From Deltaproteobacteria bacterium (GTDB lineage: Bacteria; Desulfobacterota; Desulfomonilia; Desulfomonilales; Desulfomonilaceae), in the NCBI GenBank assembly GCA_026388665.1, contig JAPLJJ010000088.1, positions 1 through 59,853 on the forward strand: a stretch of DNA of 59,853 nucleotides, written 5' to 3'. The translations under genes and the position numbers were made by a program. Shown piece after piece: positions 31,698 to 40,493 of this stretch. Every line of letters begins with the position of its first letter. Positions within the stretch are counted from its first letter, which is position 1. The notes under the pieces were generated by a model. That model was not told where the DNA came from. It worked only from the letters and a program-made list of their open reading frames with translations, and made no database searches.

Positions 31698-34031
31698 TCA
31701 CTTATCGAATTCAATCACTCGCGCGGGTTCAAGGTCCCACGCTGTTTCAATACCTGATTTACGGTTTTCTATGGCGTCGAATATGCGCTCCGGAGTTAAC
31801 GGAAAACGGTTGAAATAAATCCCCAGAGCATTACCAATAGCGTTCGCGTAAGCTTGAGCCGCTGACATGGCGATGGACATACCCGCCTCTTTCGCTCCAT
31901 ACGGACCAACCGGATCAATTGACTCAACTATTATTGTTTCTATATTCGGCATGTCCTTGATAATGGGGATCTTATATTCGAGCATTGTCGGGTTCAACAC
32001 GTGCCCCTGGCTCCAGTGGTGCGCCTCAGTCAGCATACCGCCCTGGCCTCCCATGGCGACGCCGCCCTGGAACTGTCCCTCCACCACCATTGGGTTCAAT
32101 GCAAATCCACAATCCTGAGCACAGGTGACATTATGGGCTTTAACGGTCCCTGTTTCAGGATCAACCTCAACCTCTGCCACAGTCGCGCCGAATGAAAAGG
32201 CTTGAGAAAGTTGGCCACGGGGATTGGAAACCCATTCACGGCGTTGATCGACTTCAGGCGAGAACGACCCTGTCCCCATGATCGGACGTCCTATCAACAG
32301 CGACTTTCGAATGATTTTTTCCATGGGGATGCCTGCATGGGGCGCTCCCCGGACAAAGATCTTCTTGTCCTTTGCGACGAGGTCTTCCGGATCGGCTTCC
32401 AATAACTCGGACGCAATTTCAAAAATTTGCCTGCGAGCGTCCGCTGCGGCTCGTTTTACCGCGTTACCGCCGCCAAAAGTGGAGATCATTGAATAAGATC
32501 CCGCGTCAGTAGGGGTAATCTCCGTGTCCGCAGAAATAAGTCGAATTTCTTCTACGGGAATGCCCAGTTCTTCGGCGGCTATCTGAACCAGCATGTTGTC
32601 ATTTCCCTGACCGTTATCAACAACGCCGGAAATGACAGTTGCTCCACCATCTTCGTGAAATTTAATAAGTGCTTGGGAGCCGCCTCGAATTCCCAGAGGA
32701 AATCCTGTTTGGACCGAATTTATCCCGATACCGATACCATGGAATGGCTTCTTGTTATTGAACTTGTTGATAAAGTCACTTTTTGCGGCAGTCTTTTCGA
32801 TGCATTCCACGAGTCCGCAGCTCGAAACGTACGAACCGGTGGCGGTTGTCTCGCCAGGTCTCCTGGCGTTTTTGAGCCTTATCGTTATCGGATCAATTCC
32901 TAATTCTTGAGCGATCATGTCCAACTGAGTATCAATCCCGCAGGCGAAGGATCGGCCGTGAATCCTGATCATTCCTCTCACAGGCTTATTTGTGTAAATC
33001 CGGTATCCGTGGAATCGCACATTCTCGAGGCGATATGTCTGCTCATGGCATAAGAAAGGGACGGAAGTGGCTATTGGTCCTGTGCTTGAGTAGGCCCCAC
33101 CGTCCAGATAAGAGACAATGTCTCTGGCTAGTACTCGCCCCTCTTTGTCGACCCCTGTCTTTATTGTAGTGGTCATCGCATGTCCCATACGGGTAGCGAT
33201 GGAGTTTTCTTCCCGGGTGTATACGACCTTAACCGGCCGTTTGCTCTTGATACTCAGCAGGCACGTGATGAACTCTGCCGGAAAAACGTCCGAACGCCCG
33301 CCGAATGCCCCTCCGATCGTTATCTTTCTGGCTATGACCTTTGTAAGCGGAATCCTCAGAGCGTTTGACAGGGCTTTGGCTTTTGTGTGTGGAGACGCGT
33401 TGGGCATCCATATTTCAATGGAACCATCTGATCGGTAGTTGGCTACGACAGCGTACGGCTCCATCATGAAATAAGAATCTTCGTCAGCGGCAAATGTGTC
33501 CTCTCGGATGATAGAACACTTCTTGAACGCCTCTTCTACGTCGCCTACTTCGATCTTGACCGCCACATTTATGTTTCGTGGATGGCTGTCGTGTATTACA
33601 GGCGCGCCAGGAGCTATTGCGGAAAAACAATCGAAAACTCCCGGAAGTTCTTCATATTCGACGCTGATAAGATCCAGAGCTTCATCTGCGGTTTCTTCGT
33701 CTACCGCCGCGACTGCAGCGACTTCGTCTCCGACATAACGTACCTTATCGACGCAAAGGAGTTGCTGGTCTCTCGTATATTTGAACACCCCCCATTTTTC
33801 ACCAGCGGTGTCTTGACCTGTAATGACCGCGTGAACGCCCTTCAGGGCTTTGGCCTTGGATATGTCAATAGTCTTGATCAGAGCGTGAGTGTAGGGACTC
33901 CGTAGTATCTTTCCCACAAGCATACGAGGAAGATTCAGGTCGCCGGTGAACAATGCTTCACCTGATACTTTAGGCGCCGAATCTATTCTTGGTAGGCTTT
34001 TCCCGATAAGATGATAGTCAGGGTTCGCCAA
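31698..34031 (-). CDS. hcrA: xanthine-dehydrogenase-family molybdopterin subunit, likely 4-hydroxybenzoyl-CoA reductase alpha
   Basis: A 777-residue Mo-cofactor subunit. GEALFTGDLNLPRML opens the ald_Xan domain, GGAFGGRSD is the molybdopterin block, and PYGAKEAGMSIA holds the catalytic-type Glu near the C-terminus. Alone this fits any hydroxylase of the family; the beta subunit with its extra Cys cluster points to 4-hydroxybenzoyl-CoA reductase, which removes the phenolic hydroxyl of 4-hydroxybenzoyl-CoA to give benzoyl-CoA. The start is TTG at 34031, supported by GGAGGG upstream. It lies 62 bases after the 2Fe-2S subunit. Confidence 0.8.
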   Translation of the reverse strand: MANPDYHLIGKSLPRIDSAPKVSGEALFTGDLNLPRMLVGKILRSPYTHALIKTIDISKAKALKGVHAVITGQDTAGEKWGVFKYTRDQQLLCVDKVRYVGDEVAAVAAVDEETADEALDLISVEYEELPGVFDCFSAIAPGAPVIHDSHPRNINVAVKIEVGDVEEAFKKCSIIREDTFAADEDSYFMMEPYAVVANYRSDGSIEIWMPNASPHTKAKALSNALRIPLTKVIARKITIGGAFGGRSDVFPAEFITCLLSIKSKRPVKVVYTREENSIATRMGHAMTTTIKTGVDKEGRVLARDIVSYLDGGAYSSTGPIATSVPFLCHEQTYRLENVRFHGYRIYTNKPVRGMIRIHGRSFACGIDTQLDMIAQELGIDPITIRLKNARRPGETTATGSYVSSCGLVECIEKTAAKSDFINKFNNKKPFHGIGIGINSVQTGFPLGIRGGSQALIKFHEDGGATVISGVVDNGQGNDNMLVQIAAEELGIPVEEIRLISADTEITPTDAGSYSMISTFGGGNAVKRAAADARRQIFEIASELLEADPEDLVAKDKKIFVRGAPHAGIPMEKIIRKSLLIGRPIMGTGSFSPEVDQRREWVSNPRGQLSQAFSFGATVAEVEVDPETGTVKAHNVTCAQDCGFALNPMVVEGQFQGGVAMGGQGGMLTEAHHWSQGHVLNPTMLEYKIPIIKDMPNIETIIVESIDPVGPYGAKEAGMSIAMSAAQAYANAIGNALGIYFNRFPLTPERIFDAIENRKSGIETAWDLEPARVIEFDK

Positions 34032-34093
34032 TTTCGCCCTCCAATTTCTTCACACCCAAAACTGAGGAAAGTAGCGTAATAACGCGACTCAGT

Positions 34094-34576
34094 TCATGCA
34101 CCTTTTTTTGGATCAATTTGGGTAGTGCTACGAACAGCTTCCAGAATCTTTTTGTATCCAGTGCAGCGGCACAGATTGCCCGACAAAGCCTCTTTGATTT
34201 CGTCATCCGTAGGTGAGGGCTTTTCGTCCAGCAAAGCTTTGGATACCATTATCATTCCTGGAGTGCAGAATCCGCATTGCACAGCTCCGTGATTTATGAA
34301 CGATTCCTGCAAATGATGCAATTTTCCGTCGGAGGCAAGGCCCTCTATCGTCGTTATAGATGTTCCATCGGCTTCCATTGACAGAGTGAGACACGCTCTC
34401 ACAGGATGTTGATCCATAAGGACCGCGCAGGCGCCACAGACCCCTTCGGCACAGCCTTCTTTAACGCCGGTCAATCCTAGTCGCTCACGTAATGTTTCCG
34501 TCAAGGTTTCGTTAGGTCTGACCATCAGGTCAAATTGTTCGTCATTGACCGTCATTGTGATTAAGAGTTTTTTCAT
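34094..34576 (-). CDS. hcrC: xanthine-dehydrogenase-family 2Fe-2S subunit, likely 4-hydroxybenzoyl-CoA reductase gamma
   Basis: A 160-residue iron-sulfur subunit with both [2Fe-2S] sites: a plant-ferredoxin type (CAEGVCGACAVL, then CL) and a C-terminal helical type (CGFCTPGMIM and CRCTGYKKI). It passes electrons between the Mo site and the FAD subunit. Length and motif spacing are normal. It lies between the FAD and Mo subunit genes, with GGATCGG before the ATG. The gap of 142 bases to the FAD subunit holds nothing obvious. Confidence 0.88.
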   Translation of the reverse strand: MKKLLITMTVNDEQFDLMVRPNETLTETLRERLGLTGVKEGCAEGVCGACAVLMDQHPVRACLTLSMEADGTSITTIEGLASDGKLHHLQESFINHGAVQCGFCTPGMIMVSKALLDEKPSPTDDEIKEALSGNLCRCTGYKKILEAVRSTTQIDPKKGA

Positions 34577-34718
34577 GTCCGATCCAAGTAACCTGGGAAA
34601 TTTGTCACATCTGAAATATTTAAAAAGAAACTGATATTTATCGTATTAGATCCGGATAAAATTATAGAATGTTCACCGCGTCTTAAGATTACACACGGCA
34701 GCGGACTGATCACTTCAT

Positions 34719-35717
34719 TCACCGACGCGAAGCCGTCAACGCTGATTGTGTAACCCGACGAGCCATAACTCCCGCCATTTTCACTCTATATTGTTTTGAC
34801 GCTATGGAATTATCCACCACGATCCCTTCAACCGCTCTAACTGCTGCTTGCTCCGCTTCCGAAAAGAGTTCTTGAGATGGTTCCCGTCCTATGAACGTGG
34901 ATTCAAGATCTTTCAAAGTGATTGGAGCCGGGCCTGCCGCTGAGACCACTAAACGGAACCTGAATATCTTTTCCTGTTCAAATGTTGCGACACAGGCAGC
35001 GTTTATTACGGGAAAATCAATCGCAGACCGGTAACTCAGACGCTTGTAGGACGATGAAATAGGCGCCCACGGGATGGGGATACGAATTTCAGTCAAAATT
35101 TCATCCGGCCCCAAATTGAAGGGTGTTTCGCCTTTGCCGGTAAAAAACTCTTGAGCTGAACAGCTTCTTGATCCAGCCCTGCCTACAATCGTAAGTTGAC
35201 CCGAAAGAGCCACTATGACAGGCGCCGTGTCTGCGGAACAGATGGCCTGGCATGATTCCGCCTTTTCCAGAGCAAGGCAAGTCTTGCCCCCAGTTCGCAA
35301 GCAGGAGCCTTTCCCTTTTCTCCAGAAAAAAGACTGGTTGTAGAAAAGGCACCTTGGATTAAGGCACAGGTTTCCTCCGATTGAACCTCTGTGTCGTTGA
35401 ATCGAAGGGGCGCCAATGTGTTTTATCGCATCTACTAGAATAGGGAAGTGTCTTTGAACATTCTCGTTGCACGCCACTTGACTCAGTGATGCGCCTGCGC
35501 CAATCACCAGGGAATCTCCCGCTAAGTCAATTTTTCTTAATTCTCTCAGATTCTTGAGGCTGATTACAACGGAGGGGGCAATTACTCGATTCTTGAGATT
35601 CACAATGAGGTCTGTCCCGCCAGCGAGGATCACAGCGGAACCGCCGAATTCGTTCTTTATTTGAATAGCATTTTCAATTGATGTGGGCGAATAGTAATCG
35701 AAGGCAGGTAGACGCAT
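34719..35717 (-). CDS. hcrB: FAD subunit with extra Cys cluster, likely 4-hydroxybenzoyl-CoA reductase beta
   Basis: A 332-residue FAD-binding subunit of the CoxM type (LAGGTDLIVNLKNR, IGAPSIQRHRGSIGGNL). Between residues 118 and 160 it has an insert with Cys 123, 139, 147 and 156, spaced 16-8-9. From memory this is the spacing of the [4Fe-4S] ligands (122/138/146/155) found only in the beta subunit of 4-hydroxybenzoyl-CoA reductase, so the assignment rests mainly on this. Low-potential electrons from ferredoxin would enter here. GGAG precedes the ATG. It is first in the unit hcrB-hcrC-hcrA-ligase. Confidence 0.8.
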   Translation of the reverse strand: MRLPAFDYYSPTSIENAIQIKNEFGGSAVILAGGTDLIVNLKNRVIAPSVVISLKNLRELRKIDLAGDSLVIGAGASLSQVACNENVQRHFPILVDAIKHIGAPSIQRHRGSIGGNLCLNPRCLFYNQSFFWRKGKGSCLRTGGKTCLALEKAESCQAICSADTAPVIVALSGQLTIVGRAGSRSCSAQEFFTGKGETPFNLGPDEILTEIRIPIPWAPISSSYKRLSYRSAIDFPVINAACVATFEQEKIFRFRLVVSAAGPAPITLKDLESTFIGREPSQELFSEAEQAAVRAVEGIVVDNSIASKQYRVKMAGVMARRVTQSALTASRR

Positions 35718-35810
35718 ACGCTCTCCTCAGTGAAACGATTTTGCCCAAACAGAAATAAGGTTTGGGGGCCAAAGCGCCGGAGAGAAGTCAGGAAGAACAA
35801 TCCATTGAAC

Positions 35811-35839
35811 TTGACACAACTGATTTCTTCAGATTAACT
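35811..35839 (+). promoter_or_regulatory. candidate promoter for the CoA-transferase unit
   Basis: A perfect TTGACA (35811-35816) is followed after 17 bases by TTAACT (35834-35839), a poor -10. It lies in the 219-base divergent gap between the hcr-type and CoA-transferase units and about 98 bases before the start codon. Confidence 0.3.
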
Positions 35840-35936
35840 GTGATTAGTTCATTAATACAATATGCCGTCATCATAGGCGGTCCAAAAATCCGTGTCAACA
35901 CCAATGTCCCCTTCCAACAAAAAGGAGACCACCCAA

Positions 35937-37130
35937 ATGGAAATCTTTCAACGGATCACTGTGTTATCTTTGGAACAAGCCACTGTCTTGCCATATCTGA
36001 CCTACCGGCTGGCCATGGATGGTTGCCGGGTTATCCGACTGGAACACCCGGTCTTCGGTGATCCTAATCGCCTGGTGGGTGAGCCTTTTCTGCCGGGTGA
36101 GGATCGCATGAACAGTTATTTCATGGCGATAAACTCAGGCAAGCAGGCGCTCACGCTCAATCTGGCCGACCCTCAGGGCCAGGGAATACTTCGTAAGCTA
36201 ATACAGGAATTGGACGTGGACATCTTTGCAACTAATCAGCTTCCGAAAAATTACACAAAACTTGGAATAGATTACGAATCTCTTAAAAAGATCAAGCCGG
36301 ATATTATCTGGCTTGGGGTGACTGGCTTTGGGCCTCAAAGCAATGATGCCGCTTACGATCCAATACTTCAGGCGCGAGGGGGCCTGATGGATCTGACGGG
36401 TGAACCATCCGGGAGTCCTCAGGTAACCGGTGTGCCTCTGCCTGATATGGGGACCAGCGAACACGCTTATGGCCAACTAATGAAGGCCCTATATTCCAGA
36501 TCCGTTACGGGTGAGGGTTCCAGAATTGATGTGTCAATGCTCGAGAGCACTACATCTTGGCTCACTGTGCCGATTACAATGACCTGTTGCTTCGAAAAAA
36601 AGATTACTCGACGCGGCAATACTCACGAATTTTTCGCGCCTGTGTCGGTTTACCCGACGCGTGACGGATACGTTTATATCGCGGTCGGAAATGACAAACA
36701 GTTCCAGGCGCTTTCCAACCTGAGCAAGTTTTCTTCTCTCCGGAAGGACGAGTATAAGAAGAATTCCGGGCGTATTAAGGATGTAAGTAATTTGAACCGC
36801 TTGATCTCGGAAGTCACCAGCGCACTGTCTTCGGATGAACTTGTTGAAGATATGAGAAGCGTCGGGATTGCTGCTTCAAAGATAAGCTCTATTCCCGAAG
36901 TAGTAACAGATCCCTTAATTAAAGATAAGCTCCTGAAAGCTAAGGACCCCAGGACCGGCTTTGAACTCACTCTTGCGCCTGCGCCGGTTACGACTGCTTT
37001 TCTTGAAAAATCAGGAGGGAGATTGAAATTCCCGCCCAGGTTCGGGGAGCATAACGCGGAAATTTATCAAGGGGAACTGGGAATGACCGACGAACATATG
37101 AGCAGGATAAAAGCAGATGGAATCATTTGA
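35937..37130 (+). CDS. CaiB/BaiF class III CoA-transferase
   Basis: A 397-residue family III CoA-transferase. These enzymes move CoA between carboxylic acids (formyl-CoA/oxalate, carnitine, benzylsuccinate and others) through an aspartyl anhydride; the Asp is seen in LPDMGTSEHAYG. GDPNRLVG, GKQALTLNLADPQGQ and YDPILQARGGLMDLTG are family blocks. The ATG at 35937 is ten bases after GGAG. It starts a three-gene plus-strand unit with a mutase-like gene and a CoA ligase, diverging from the hcr-like genes. By analogy with benzylsuccinate and alkylsuccinate degradation it may load CoA onto the mutase substrate; this is inference. Confidence 0.9.
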   Translation: MEIFQRITVLSLEQATVLPYLTYRLAMDGCRVIRLEHPVFGDPNRLVGEPFLPGEDRMNSYFMAINSGKQALTLNLADPQGQGILRKLIQELDVDIFATNQLPKNYTKLGIDYESLKKIKPDIIWLGVTGFGPQSNDAAYDPILQARGGLMDLTGEPSGSPQVTGVPLPDMGTSEHAYGQLMKALYSRSVTGEGSRIDVSMLESTTSWLTVPITMTCCFEKKITRRGNTHEFFAPVSVYPTRDGYVYIAVGNDKQFQALSNLSKFSSLRKDEYKKNSGRIKDVSNLNRLISEVTSALSSDELVEDMRSVGIAASKISSIPEVVTDPLIKDKLLKAKDPRTGFELTLAPAPVTTAFLEKSGGRLKFPPRFGEHNAEIYQGELGMTDEHMSRIKADGII

Positions 37131-37220
37131 GGACTTAAGGAGTAGAAGGCGATCCACGGATACAGAGGGAAGGAATGCCCGGCTTCAGGATCGGGCTCTT
37201 CTCATGGTAGGTAAAATCAT

Positions 37221-38849
37221 ATGGGTGTAGCCAAATATATCAAAAACAAGAAGGATGCGATCCAAGAGGTTATCCTTCAGTCCGGAATCAAGGTTAAGAA
37301 ACAATATGGACCGGAGGATCTGACGGAAATCGGATATGATTATGAGAAAGATCTTGGGGATGCAGGCGACTATCCTTTCACGCGGGGGATTCATCCGGAG
37401 GGTTATCGATCAAGGGCCTGGACGACTCGGCAGTATTCAGGTTTTGGCACGCCCGCCGAGACCAATGAACGTTTCAAGCTCTTAATATCTCACGGCCAGA
37501 CAGGTCTTAATGTGGCCTTCGATTTGCCGACGCAGATGGGGTACGATTCGGACAATCCGTTGGTAGCGGGGGAGGTCGGTCGAGTTGGTATGGCTGTTGA
37601 TACCCTTCGAGACTTTGAAGTCGCGTTTGAAGGTATTGACCTGGAAAATATCGGAACAGGGTTAACGATTAACGCGGTCGCGTCAGTGATGTTGGCGATG
37701 TATCAGGCCATGTCCGAGAAAAGGGGTTTCAGTCCTAAGAGGATAAGCGCCACGCCACAAAACGATATCCTTAAGGAGATGATAGGCAGAGGCGCATGGA
37801 TATACCCGGTAGAAGACGCTGTAAGGCTCATCGGCGACACTATAGAATATTCAATATCAAATCTGCCGAGATGCAGTCCTGTCTCTGTCTGCGGATATCA
37901 CATAAGGGAATCCGGCGCAAATCCTGCTCAGGAGATAGCATTTGCGCTGGAGATAGCTGTCACCTACATAAATGAGGCTGTTTCCAGGGGTTTAGATGTA
38001 GACGATGTTGCTGGTCGTATCACTTTTAACCTTAATATTTTTGGTAACTTGTGGGAACAGGTAGCGAAATTTCGAGCTGCACGAAAATTATGGGCCCTGA
38101 TTCTGAAAGGAGAATTGGGCGCCAAAGACCCGAAATCCATGCGCCTGAGAGGCTTATTTGGGGGCGGCGGATTCGGGCTCACTAAGACTCAACCTGAAAA
38201 CAACATCATTAGAAGCGCCTATTATGCACTTGCAGCAGCGCTCGCCGGCGCTCAAACCACGGCCCTCTGTTCCTTTGACGAGGCTTTTACAATTCCCACA
38301 CCGAGAGCCGCCCTTTTGTCTCTTAGGACATGTGAACTCCTGATGGATGAAATCGGGCTTAGAGACACCGTGGATCCTTTAGCCGGCTCGTACTTCATCG
38401 AAACTCTCACCAAGCAAATGGAAGATAAAATTCAAGAGGAGCGGACTACCATAAAAAGAATTGGTGGAATGATTGAGGCTGTCTCAACCGGGTACGTTCA
38501 GAGACTTGTCTCCAGACAGGCTTACGAATGGGAGAGGGGACTAAAGAACGGTGAATATGTCAAAATTGGCGTTAATAAATTTGTTGATGGCATTGAACCT
38601 GATGTAGAGTTGCATGAATATGATGGTCTCACGCAGGAACGCCAAGAACAGGGTCTTAAACAAATCAAGGCTGAGAGAAGCTCCTCCGAAGTGAAACGGA
38701 CTCTGAACAAACTGGAGAATGCAGCCAGATCAAAAGGAAACGTGATGCCCGCGCTCGTCGAATGTTGCAAAGCCTACGCGACTGTAGGAGAAATGGCGGA
38801 TGTCTTTAGAGATGTGTTTGGCGAGTTCCGGGAACCGGGTATATTTTAA
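37221..38849 (+). CDS. divergent methylmalonyl-CoA-mutase-like acyl-CoA mutase, large subunit
   Basis: A 542-residue B12-dependent mutase catalytic subunit, homologous to but clearly different from the mutase at 7596-9257. Shared blocks are [44 protein letters not shown] and DTVDPLAGSYF. The active-site segments differ: HTQTAGC is replaced by LFGGGGFGL, SLHTNS by TALCSF, and SMRII by AVRLI. The substrate is therefore probably not plain methylmalonyl-CoA. There is no cobalamin domain and no small subunit nearby. It sits 90 bases after the CoA-transferase gene and 67 before a CoA ligase; candidates include (alkyl)succinyl-CoA or hydroxyacyl-CoA mutases. Confidence 0.88.
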   Translation: MGVAKYIKNKKDAIQEVILQSGIKVKKQYGPEDLTEIGYDYEKDLGDAGDYPFTRGIHPEGYRSRAWTTRQYSGFGTPAETNERFKLLISHGQTGLNVAFDLPTQMGYDSDNPLVAGEVGRVGMAVDTLRDFEVAFEGIDLENIGTGLTINAVASVMLAMYQAMSEKRGFSPKRISATPQNDILKEMIGRGAWIYPVEDAVRLIGDTIEYSISNLPRCSPVSVCGYHIRESGANPAQEIAFALEIAVTYINEAVSRGLDVDDVAGRITFNLNIFGNLWEQVAKFRAARKLWALILKGELGAKDPKSMRLRGLFGGGGFGLTKTQPENNIIRSAYYALAAALAGAQTTALCSFDEAFTIPTPRAALLSLRTCELLMDEIGLRDTVDPLAGSYFIETLTKQMEDKIQEERTTIKRIGGMIEAVSTGYVQRLVSRQAYEWERGLKNGEYVKIGVNKFVDGIEPDVELHEYDGLTQERQEQGLKQIKAERSSSEVKRTLNKLENAARSKGNVMPALVECCKAYATVGEMADVFRDVFGEFREPGIF

Positions 38850-38916
38850 GGTTTGGAAATCCTAACGTAAATTACCAAACGTCTAGTTGCAAAAAATTTT
38901 AGGGTTGGAGGCATGT

Positions 38917-40191
38917 ATGGTGTTTGAAGACAGAAACAAAGGTATTTTAAGCAACCAGGAACTTATGTCCGCTGAAGATCGAAAGAAATATCAAGAAGAT
39001 TTCCTGAAAGAAATCATCAAACATGCGTACGTAGCGGGAACACCGTTGAAGAAGACCATAGATAGTTTGGGGCTCAGTCCTGCTGATATTGGTTCGATAG
39101 AGGATCTTCAGAAACTTCCCATAACCAAAAAAAAGGACCTGTCAGAGGCCCAAAAATCGAGACCTCCATTTGGAGGATTTCTAACGGTTCCTACAAGAGA
39201 TTTGGCCAGAATTCATCAATCACCGGGGCCCATATATGATCCGGTAGGCAACGTGCCTGACTATTGGCGATGGAAAACGGCTCTCTATTCGGTAGGGTTT
39301 CGCGCAGGAGATATAGTGGTAAATACGTTTGCGTATCATCTTACTCCCGCGGGACACATGTTCGAGGAGGGTATCGTAGAGTTAGGCGGCGTGATTGTGC
39401 CAACTGGTGTAGGAAATACCGAAACCCAGGTTGACATTATAAAGGTCCTCGAAGTGACAGGCTTTATTGGCACCCCGAGCTTTCTTATGGCTATCCTGAA
39501 AAAGGCCGAAGATGTGGATTTGAAACCCCGAAAGGACCTCAAGCTGGAGGTCGCCTTCCTGGCAGCCGAGATGCTTCCCGAATCGATGCGAAGGCGTTTT
39601 CTAGAAGAGTATGGGATTATAGGACGTCAGGCTTACGGAACAGCGGATGTTGGTTGCGTTTCTTACGAGTGTCCGGAAATGAACGGCATGCATATTCATC
39701 ATGATGTGATAGTGGAAATTGTCGACCCTGATACAGGCCTCGCGTTACCCGAAGGAGAACCAGGAGAGGTAGTCGTGACCTGCAACAACAAAATCTATCC
39801 GCTAGTTAGATTTGGAACCGGTGACCTCTCCAGTATTACCACGGCAACATGCTCATGTGGCCGCAAGTCACCTCGACTAACTCGAATCATGGGCAGAGTC
39901 GACCAGGTGACTAAAGTCAAGGGGATGTTTGTCCACCCATCTCAGGTTCAGAAAGTCGTTGAAGCCCATCCTGAGATAGCCAAAGCGCGTTTAGTGGTCG
40001 AAAGGCCTGGTGATCAAGACCTTATGAAGCTGGAAATAGAACTCAAAGGCGCAGTGGCCGAAGGCTTTGTATCCAAAGTAGAAGCGACAATTAGAGACTC
40101 AATAAAACTCAAAGGTTCAGTCTCCATTCTTGAGCCTGGAGCATTAGGAGGAGAACACAAAATTATTGATGATCGGCGTAAGTGGGACTGA
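38917..40191 (+). CDS. PaaK-like (phenylacetate-CoA-ligase family) AMP-forming CoA ligase
   Basis: A 424-residue ligase of the short PaaK type. It lacks a canonical SGTTG loop; HQSPGPIYDPV takes its place. It shows AYGTADVGCVSYEC (the A5-like block), VRFGTGDLSSI (A7), a CSCGRKSPRLTRIMGR segment characteristic of PaaK relatives, and VKGMFVHPSQV. It activates an aromatic or other acid with ATP and CoA. The ATG at 38917 is five bases after GGAGG. It ends the plus-strand unit, and a strong terminator follows 23 bases after the stop. Confidence 0.87.
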   Translation: MVFEDRNKGILSNQELMSAEDRKKYQEDFLKEIIKHAYVAGTPLKKTIDSLGLSPADIGSIEDLQKLPITKKKDLSEAQKSRPPFGGFLTVPTRDLARIHQSPGPIYDPVGNVPDYWRWKTALYSVGFRAGDIVVNTFAYHLTPAGHMFEEGIVELGGVIVPTGVGNTETQVDIIKVLEVTGFIGTPSFLMAILKKAEDVDLKPRKDLKLEVAFLAAEMLPESMRRRFLEEYGIIGRQAYGTADVGCVSYECPEMNGMHIHHDVIVEIVDPDTGLALPEGEPGEVVVTCNNKIYPLVRFGTGDLSSITTATCSCGRKSPRLTRIMGRVDQVTKVKGMFVHPSQVQKVVEAHPEIAKARLVVERPGDQDLMKLEIELKGAVAEGFVSKVEATIRDSIKLKGSVSILEPGALGGEHKIIDDRRKWD

Positions 40192-40213
40192 GAAATCGTA
40201 TACCTGGAACAAG

Positions 40214-40246
40214 AAGAGGGATCGTTTCCGATCCCTCTTTGTTTAT
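40214..40246 (+). terminator. strong rho-independent terminator after the CoA ligase
   Basis: AGAGGGATCG (40215-40224) and CGATCCCTCT (40229-40238) form a perfect ten-pair stem with a TTTC loop, followed by TTGTTTATT. It ends the CoA-transferase/mutase/ligase unit. Confidence 0.9.
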
Positions 40247-40277
40247 TGAAAAACGCTCACGGCGTTAATTCCTAACC

Positions 40278-40481
40278 TCAGGAATGTCCCTTGGATCCAG
40301 AGGATCCGCACGACGAACTCAATCTTTTTTCAATCCCCGTATGAGCAAATACTGAAAAACTTTTCTTCGTTCGTTCACTTTCGCATGAAGGACATTTCAC
40401 TGGATCATCGCATTCAGATATAAAGAATATACGTTCGAACTGCCGCCCACAATCCTCGCATTCGAATTCGAATATAGGCAT
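40278..40481 (-). CDS. FmdB-family zinc ribbon protein
   Basis: A 67-residue zinc ribbon starting MPIFEFECEDCG with the second pair in CPSCES, then a short Ser/Gly tail. It is a paralogue of the protein at 11528-11839 but has a minimal tail. A GGGG site lies seven bases before the ATG. It is the last gene of a minus-strand group with a HesB-like selenoprotein, twelve bases downstream of that gene, suggesting a shared role in metal or sulfur handling. Confidence 0.85.
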   Translation of the reverse strand: MPIFEFECEDCGRQFERIFFISECDDPVKCPSCESERTKKSFSVFAHTGIEKRLSSSCGSSGSKGHS

Positions 40482-40493
40482 TTCAAATCCCCA

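Noticed and set aside
34720-34745. GACGGCTTCGCGTCG resembling the repeat core, at the 3' end of the hcrB-like gene
   Set aside because: Only about 14 bases match and it is within a coding frame; likely chance, though an old insertion cannot be excluded.
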